The notes beneath the pieces were generated by a model. It had not been told where the DNA came from. It saw only the letters and a program-made list of their open reading frames with translations, and did no database searches. A program made the position numbers and the translations under genes. Positions 42,487 to 46,300 of a stretch of DNA of 46,300 nucleotides are shown piece by piece (positions within the stretch are counted from its first letter, which is position 1; the number at the start of each line of letters is the position of its first letter). The stretch is taken from NCBI GenBank assembly GCA_964403015.1, contig CAYOEJ010000012.1:1-46300 (forward strand). The letters are read 5' to 3'. The stretch is from CAYOEJ01 sp964403015 (GTDB lineage: Bacteria > Actinomycetota > Actinomycetes > Actinomycetales > Actinomycetaceae).

Positions 42487-44517
42487 ATGACTGAGAAGAA
42501 CCCGTTGTTAGAAAAGTCCTCGCTGCCTTACCAGCTGCCCGACTGGGCAGCCATTAAAACCGAGCACCTCATGCCGGCTTTCAAGGAGGCAATGCGTCTC
42601 CAGCGCGAGGCGTGGGAGGAAATCGCCACAAATCCAGACGAGCCCACTGTCGAAAACACTGTAGAGGCACTCGAAAAGGCAAACGAGCCGCTGAGCCGTG
42701 CGTTCCACGCGGGCTTCACGCTTATTTCATCGATCGGCGGTCCAGAGCTCGAAGCTGTTGAGGCTGAGGCTGGTCCTTTGTATTCGGAGCACTTCAACGT
42801 TTACCGGCTTGATAAGCGCATCTACGATCGCCTCGCTGCGCTTGATCTCGAGTCTCTTGAACCCGAAGCTGCCTACTTCGTCGAAGAAGAACTTAAGGCA
42901 TTCCGCCTCGGCGGTATCGAGCTCGATGACGGCGACCAAGCCAAGCTCCGCGAACTTGACTCTGAAATCTCCCGAGCAGAAATCGAATTCAGCCAGCGGG
43001 TCGTCAAGGCTATGGAAGACAACGAGCTTGTGGTGGAGAACGTCGACGATCTTGCCGGCCTATCCTCCGAGCAACTCGACTCCTTCAAGCAGGCTGACGG
43101 CACCTACCGCATCCCGCTTGATAACTACACGAACCAACCGATCCAGGCTGAACTCACGAATCCAGCGACTCGCCGTGCCGTGCTCAATGCATCCCTATCG
43201 CGAGGCCTTGGCGATCACGAAACCTCGGACACTCGCGAACTCGTTCTCAAGATTGCTCGGCTTCGCGCCGAGCGAGCAGAGCTCCTCGGCTATCCCTACC
43301 ACGCTCAGGCTGTGGCCGAACGCGAGATGGCTGGCGACTCCCAGGCGATCATCGATTTGCTCACGAGCGTCTCCATAAAGTCTGTCGAGGCCGTTGAACG
43401 CGACCGCGCTAAGCTGGAAGAACTTGCAGCCGCCGACCCAAGCGGTGACGGTCTGCAAGCTGGAGACTGGGTTTACTACCAAGAAAAGCTCCGCGGCGAA
43501 CTTGGCCTCGATGACGCCGCTATCAAGCCGTACATGCTTCTTGAAAACGTCGTGGAGAAGGGAATTTTCTACGCCGCCAACAAGCTCTATGGCATCACTT
43601 TCAAACCCCGCGAGGATCTCGCCGGTTACCTCCCATCCGTCAAGACCTGGGAGGTCAAGGATGAAAACGGCGAGGGCATCGGCCTATTCCAAGCGGACTT
43701 CTACCGTCGCAAGGGAAAGGGTGGCGGCGCCTGGATGAATTCGCTCGTAGATGGCTCAGAGTTCAATGGCACCAAGCCCGTGATCATGAACAACTGCAAC
43801 TTCCCCGAGCCCGCAGAGGGCGAACCATGCCTGCTGACGTGGGACAACGTCATCACTGTCTTCCACGAGTTCGGTCACGCGCTCCACGGCCTTCTTACCA
43901 AGACGAAGTATGCCTCAACCGCAGGCACTTCCGTCCCGCGCGACTTCGTAGAGTTGCCGTCGCAGCTTAATGAGATGTGGGCTTACCACCCTGAGGTTCT
44001 CGCCAATTACGCCATCAACTACAGCACTGGCGCCCCGCTCCCCCCGGAGCTTGCTCAGGCACTTTCTGCATCGAAGACGTTCGGCCAAGCCTTCGACACC
44101 ACCGAGTTCGTGGCAGCCGCGCTGCTCGACCAGGCTTGGCACCGTCTTGGATCCGCCGATGTTCCCGACGACGTCGAAAGCTATGAAAAGAAGGCGCTCG
44201 AAACGTTCGGCGTCTCGGTCGACATCGTGCCACCGCGCTACCGCTCCGCCTACTTCAGCCACACGTTTGGCGGCGGTTACGACGCCGGGTACTACTCGTA
44301 CATGTGGGCCGAGGTTCTCGTGGCCGACTTGGAGCAGTGGTTCCAAACTGAGGCACAGATCGACGACGACGGCGGACTCAACCGCACCGCTGGCAACAAG
44401 CTCCGCGAGGAACTCTTGGCACGAGGCGGTTCGCGTTCGCCGATGGAGTCATTCAAGGCGGTGCGTGGACGTGAACCGCGCGCCGAAGCGCTCCTTGAAC
44501 GTCGCGGGCTTGCATAA
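42487..44517 (+). CDS. M3 family metallopeptidase (oligopeptidase A / dipeptidyl carboxypeptidase type)
   Basis: This is a cytosolic zinc peptidase that degrades short peptides. The 676-residue protein has the zinc motif VFHEFGHALHGLL (His460, Glu461, His464) with the third ligand Glu489 in DFVELPSQLNEMW. Substrate-loop blocks include PRYRSAYFSHTFGGGYDAGY. The N-terminal two-thirds are helical, as in OpdA/Dcp. PLLEKSSLPYQLPDWAAIKT at the start is typical. It is monocistronic with a strong terminator. OpdA and Dcp cannot be told apart from this alone. Confidence 0.94.
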   Translation: MTEKNPLLEKSSLPYQLPDWAAIKTEHLMPAFKEAMRLQREAWEEIATNPDEPTVENTVEALEKANEPLSRAFHAGFTLISSIGGPELEAVEAEAGPLYSEHFNVYRLDKRIYDRLAALDLESLEPEAAYFVEEELKAFRLGGIELDDGDQAKLRELDSEISRAEIEFSQRVVKAMEDNELVVENVDDLAGLSSEQLDSFKQADGTYRIPLDNYTNQPIQAELTNPATRRAVLNASLSRGLGDHETSDTRELVLKIARLRAERAELLGYPYHAQAVAEREMAGDSQAIIDLLTSVSIKSVEAVERDRAKLEELAAADPSGDGLQAGDWVYYQEKLRGELGLDDAAIKPYMLLENVVEKGIFYAANKLYGITFKPREDLAGYLPSVKTWEVKDENGEGIGLFQADFYRRKGKGGGAWMNSLVDGSEFNGTKPVIMNNCNFPEPAEGEPCLLTWDNVITVFHEFGHALHGLLTKTKYASTAGTSVPRDFVELPSQLNEMWAYHPEVLANYAINYSTGAPLPPELAQALSASKTFGQAFDTTEFVAAALLDQAWHRLGSADVPDDVESYEKKALETFGVSVDIVPPRYRSAYFSHTFGGGYDAGYYSYMWAEVLVADLEQWFQTEAQIDDDGGLNRTAGNKLREELLARGGSRSPMESFKAVRGREPRAEALLERRGLA

Positions 44518-44541
44518 GCCATAGTTATAACGGAAGCACGT

Positions 44542-44571
44542 GGGGCGGCCTTCAGTGGCCGCCCCATTTTT
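44542..44571 (+). terminator. Intrinsic terminator of the M3 peptidase gene
   Basis: GGGGCGGCC (44542-44550) and GGCCGCCCC (44557-44565) form a perfect 9-bp stem with a 6-base loop, followed by ATTTTT. It is a textbook terminator. Confidence 0.92.
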
Positions 44572-44718
44572 CCAGTCTCTTCCGGGAAATTGAATCTGAA
44601 ACCACGGCGATCCGCAGTAATGTTCGTTAGAATAGGACTATCGGCCCTGATTTCTCGAGCCGAATCCTCCATCCCATGACTCTGGTGCAATGCCGCATAC
44701 AGAGCGAAAGGACCATGA

Positions 44719-45462
44719 ATGCTACTGAAGTTCAATAACCGTGTTGCAGTTGTCACGGGCGCATCGTCCGGCATTGGCAAGCTTACGGCCATGCGTTTCG
44801 CTGAAGAAGGTGCACGTGTTGTGCTCGCTGACATCAACGAGGAAGGTGGCGAAGCTGCTGCATCGCTCATCCGCAACAAGGGCGGCGAGGCAACCTTCAT
44901 CAAGCTCGACGTCACGTCGGAAGAAAATTGGGACAGCCTCGTCGAAGAAGTACTTGAGAAGTACGGCGCCCTTGACATTCTCGTCAACAACGCGGGCATT
45001 GGTGACAACGGGTCGATCGAAGAGACCTCTTACGACCTGTACAAGAAGGTTGTCGAGGTTACACAGAACTCCGTATTCCTCGGAATGAAGGCATGTGCTG
45101 CGGCGCTGAAGGCAACGGGCGACGGCGCTGTTGTCAACGTCTCTTCCATGTTCGGCATCGCAGGTGGCTTTGGCACCTCTCCCGCCTACCACGCTGCTAA
45201 GGGTGCTGTGCGTATCCTGACGAAGTCCACGGCTTTGGCGTGGGCTAAGCAGGGTGTGCGCGTGAACTCGGTTCACCCAGGATTTGTGGACACGCCGATT
45301 TTGGGCGACACCGACCGCGACTTCCTCATTAGCGCGACCCCGATGGGCCGCCTCGGTCAGCCGGATGACATCGCAACGGTTATCCGCTTCCTCGCCTCCG
45401 ACGAGTCGAAGTTCATGACCGGCTCTGAGATCGTGGTAGACGGCGGTTACACCGCGCAGTAG
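44719..45462 (+). CDS. Short-chain dehydrogenase/reductase (SDR family)
   Basis: The 247-residue protein has the Rossmann motif VAVVTGASSGIGKLTAMRFA, the cofactor-choice Asp in VVLADINEEGG (suggesting NAD(H)), LVNNAGIGDNG, catalytic Ser in VVNVSSMFGIAGG and YxxxK in SPAYHAAKGAVRILTKST. The end is GSEIVVDGGYTAQ. It resembles classical FabG/hydroxysteroid-type dehydrogenases; the substrate is unknown. AAGGA lies at good distance from the ATG at 44719. An ATG four bases earlier opens only a seven-codon frame. It is monocistronic, between the M3 peptidase and the tRNA genes. Confidence 0.92.
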   Translation: MLLKFNNRVAVVTGASSGIGKLTAMRFAEEGARVVLADINEEGGEAAASLIRNKGGEATFIKLDVTSEENWDSLVEEVLEKYGALDILVNNAGIGDNGSIEETSYDLYKKVVEVTQNSVFLGMKACAAALKATGDGAVVNVSSMFGIAGGFGTSPAYHAAKGAVRILTKSTALAWAKQGVRVNSVHPGFVDTPILGDTDRDFLISATPMGRLGQPDDIATVIRFLASDESKFMTGSEIVVDGGYTAQ

Positions 45463-45522
45463 GGCGGTTAATCGGCCTCAAGCCCAGCTAAAGGCACAGG
45501 GTGTCCTACAAGCAGGATTTCC

Positions 45523-45604
45523 GGTCACGTGCCGATTGATGGCTTGAGGTCACGTCTACTTCTGGTCACGTGCCAACTGGTAGGGCTTGAGGTCACCCCT
45601 ACTG
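45523..45604. repeat. Two imperfect 41-43-bp tandem copies downstream of the SDR gene
   Basis: GGTCACGTGCC occurs at 45523 and 45564 (41 bp apart). GCTTGAGGTCAC occurs at 45542 and 45585 (43 bp apart), each followed by CTACT. The SDR stop is 60 bases upstream. Confidence 0.7.
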
Positions 45605-45606
45605 CA

Positions 45607-45634
45607 CACGGGCGGGCTTCCATGACCGCCCGTG
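45607..45634 (+). terminator. Hairpin after the SDR gene
   Basis: CACGGGCGG (45607-45615) and CCGCCCGTG (45626-45634) form a 9-bp stem with a 10-base loop, without a U-run. It is a likely 3' end for the SDR transcript. Confidence 0.5.
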
Positions 45635-45641
45635 CAACGCA

Positions 45642-45671
45642 AAAGGCCCGGATCTTTCGATCCGGACCTTT
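45642..45671 (-). terminator. Terminator of the tRNA operon
   Basis: On the minus strand AAAGGTCCGGATC pairs with GATCCGGGCCTTT (one G-T wobble) around a 4-base loop, and a T-run follows. It starts 7 bases beyond the last tRNA-Glu. Confidence 0.8.
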
Positions 45672-45677
45672 GACTTG

Positions 45678-45750
45678 TACCCCGTACCGGATTTGAACCG
45701 GTGTTACCGCCGTGAGAGGGCGACGTCCTAGGCCGCTAGACGAACGGGGC
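45678..45750 (-). tRNA. tRNA-Glu (anticodon CTC), second copy in transcription order
   Basis: The 73-base cloverleaf reads GCCCCGT at the 5' acceptor and ACGGGGT at the 3' acceptor, with discriminator A. The D-arm is CGTCTAGCGGCCTAGGACG, the anticodon arm CGCCCT-CTC-ACGGCG, and the T-loop GGTTCAAATCC. The CCA end is not encoded. It is identical to the copy at 45913-45985. Anticodon CTC reads GAG codons. Confidence 0.95.
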
Positions 45751-45866
45751 CTATGTCTGTGATTCCTTGGCGCCATCACCAAGTAGCAAACTACTTTGGC
45801 ATCAACGATCCACAGAAAGCTTAGATTAGCTGCAATCCTAAGATTGCGTCAAACCCAAACTTGTGT

Positions 45867-45909
45867 TGATTAACCGGTGGCAGTTAGATACTAACTGTTG
45901 CCGATTAAT
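45867..45909 (-). terminator. Long hairpin between the two tRNA-Glu genes
   Basis: GATTAA...TTAATC outer arms and GTTAG-ATA-CTAAC inner arms, with small bulges, make a 43-base stem-loop 4 bases after tRNA-Glu at 45913. It may serve as a 3' processing signal or a partial terminator. Confidence 0.4.
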
Positions 45910-45912
45910 TCG

Positions 45913-45985
45913 TACCCCGTACCGGATTTGAACCGGTGTTACCGCCGTGAGAGGGCGACGTCCTAGGCCGCTAGACGAACGGGGC
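45913..45985 (-). tRNA. tRNA-Glu (anticodon CTC), first copy in transcription order
   Basis: This 73-base gene is identical to the tRNA-Glu at 45678-45750, with the same anticodon CTC and no encoded CCA. It lies 23 bases after tRNA-Gln on the same strand, so all three tRNAs probably derive from one transcript. Confidence 0.95.
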
Positions 45986-46008
45986 CTATAAGTCTCCGAA
46001 GAAACTTG

Positions 46009-46080
46009 CTGGGGTACCAGGACTCGAACCTAGACTAAATGAACCAGAATCACTCGTGCTGCCAATTACACCATACCCCA
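46009..46080 (-). tRNA. tRNA-Gln (anticodon CTG)
   Basis: The 72-base cloverleaf has acceptor TGGGGTA/TACCCCA with discriminator G, D-arm GGTGTAATTGGCAGCAC, anticodon loop GATTCTGGTTC (CTG) and T-arm GTCTAGGTTCGAGTCCTGG. The CCA is not encoded. CTG reads CAG codons. It is the first gene of the tRNA operon. Confidence 0.95.
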
Positions 46081-46117
46081 AGGTGGTGCCAATCCCGCGG
46101 GACTGCAACGCTTTGAA

Positions 46118-46147
46118 AGTTTACGCGGTGGCTCACTCACGCGCAAA
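46118..46147 (-). promoter_or_regulatory. Putative promoter of the tRNA-Gln/Glu operon
   Basis: On the minus strand TTTGCG (46147-46142) and TAAACT (46123-46118) are 18 bases apart and lie about 40 bases before tRNA-Gln. The -10 match is fair and the -35 weak. Confidence 0.4.
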
Positions 46148-46220
46148 CTAGACCGAGCGTGAGTGTACTCACCTTCGTTCGTGCCGGCGCATCGCCTCAA
46201 GGGGACGCGGCACTCTAGGC

Positions 46221-46300
46221 AGCGCACGCAACGCATCACTCCAGACAGCGCACGCAACGCATCACTCCAGACAGCGCACGCAACGCATCGCTCCGATGCG
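46221..46300. repeat. 26-bp tandem repeat at the window edge, three copies
   Basis: AGCGCACGCAACGCATCACT followed by CCAGAC makes a 26-bp unit starting at 46221, 46247 and 46273. The first two copies are identical and the third diverges near its end. The array may continue beyond the window. The unit is not a multiple of three, so it is unlikely to be coding. Confidence 0.85.

Noticed and set aside
44715..44738. Seven-codon ORF (MNATEVQ) overlapping the SDR start
   Set aside because: It is probably just an out-of-frame ATG; the SDR ATG four bases later fits the ribosome site and the conserved N-terminus.
46066..46257. 63-codon minus-strand frame at the end of the window
   Set aside because: It overlaps tRNA-Gln and the 26-bp repeats and has no plausible start signal.

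Overview
The window looks like a chromosomal segment of a moderately GC-rich actinobacterium, most likely from the Actinomycetaceae (Trueperella/Arcanobacterium/Actinomyces relatives). This placement is inferred from gene order and protein character, not from a search. Supporting signs are the rne-rplU-rpmA-obg-proB block, the recG-rsmD-coaD-SepIVA-like-DUF177-rnc-mutM block, a DosR-like response regulator with a GAF-type kinase, a PimB'-like mannosyltransferase, an NdgR/LtbR-like IclR regulator divergent from leuCD, and a DtxR/IdeR-type iron box. One run of 100 N (3511-3610) shows that this is a scaffold with an internal assembly gap.

Layout. 1-4801: proA and proB (proline synthesis) are separated by about 2.4 kb holding a thioredoxin gene, a luciferase-like flavin oxidoreductase with a probable leader peptide, and a tandem repeat broken by the N gap. 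4918-9997: obg, rpmA, rplU and rne, all on the minus strand (ribosome assembly and RNA decay). 10708-17091: cydA-cydB-cydD-cydC, encoding cytochrome bd oxidase and its thiol ABC exporter. 17149-19474: a DosS-like histidine kinase facing a DosR-like regulator. 19478-25570: mutM, rnc, DUF177, SepIVA-like, coaD, rsmD and recG on the minus strand, with very tight or overlapping junctions. 25756-25947: rpmB. 26082-30013: a siderophore ABC importer behind an iron-box promoter. 30219-36339: thiL, an FMN reductase, ddl, an AMIN-like lipoprotein, a PlsC-type acyltransferase and murA. 36437-42184: a DUF421 membrane protein, leuD-leuC, the IclR regulator, a PimB'-type mannosyltransferase and an S66 peptidase that seems to end early at an in-frame amber codon. 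42487-45462: an M3 oligopeptidase and a short-chain dehydrogenase. 45678-46080: tRNA-Glu(CTC) twice and tRNA-Gln(CTG).

Most genes are core metabolism, envelope and information processing. Respiration and redox are well represented: cytochrome bd with CydDC, a possible heme/redox two-component pair, thioredoxin, a luciferase-like oxidoreductase and an FMN reductase. Iron supply is a second theme. Cell-wall precursors (murA, ddl), leucine and proline synthesis complete the set.

The least expected structure is between the genes. At least eight intergenic sites carry short tandem duplications of different sequence and unit length (about 15, 19, 20, 26, 34, 40 and 42 bp). Several include or directly follow a stop codon: HK/RR, ddl, leuD, pimB', proB and the iron ABC ATPase. 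I see no complete insertion sequence, prophage, CRISPR array or obvious defence system here. The best leads for something new are the leader-peptide/luciferase-like locus inside the split proBA region, the gene-end repeats, and the amber-truncated S66 gene.
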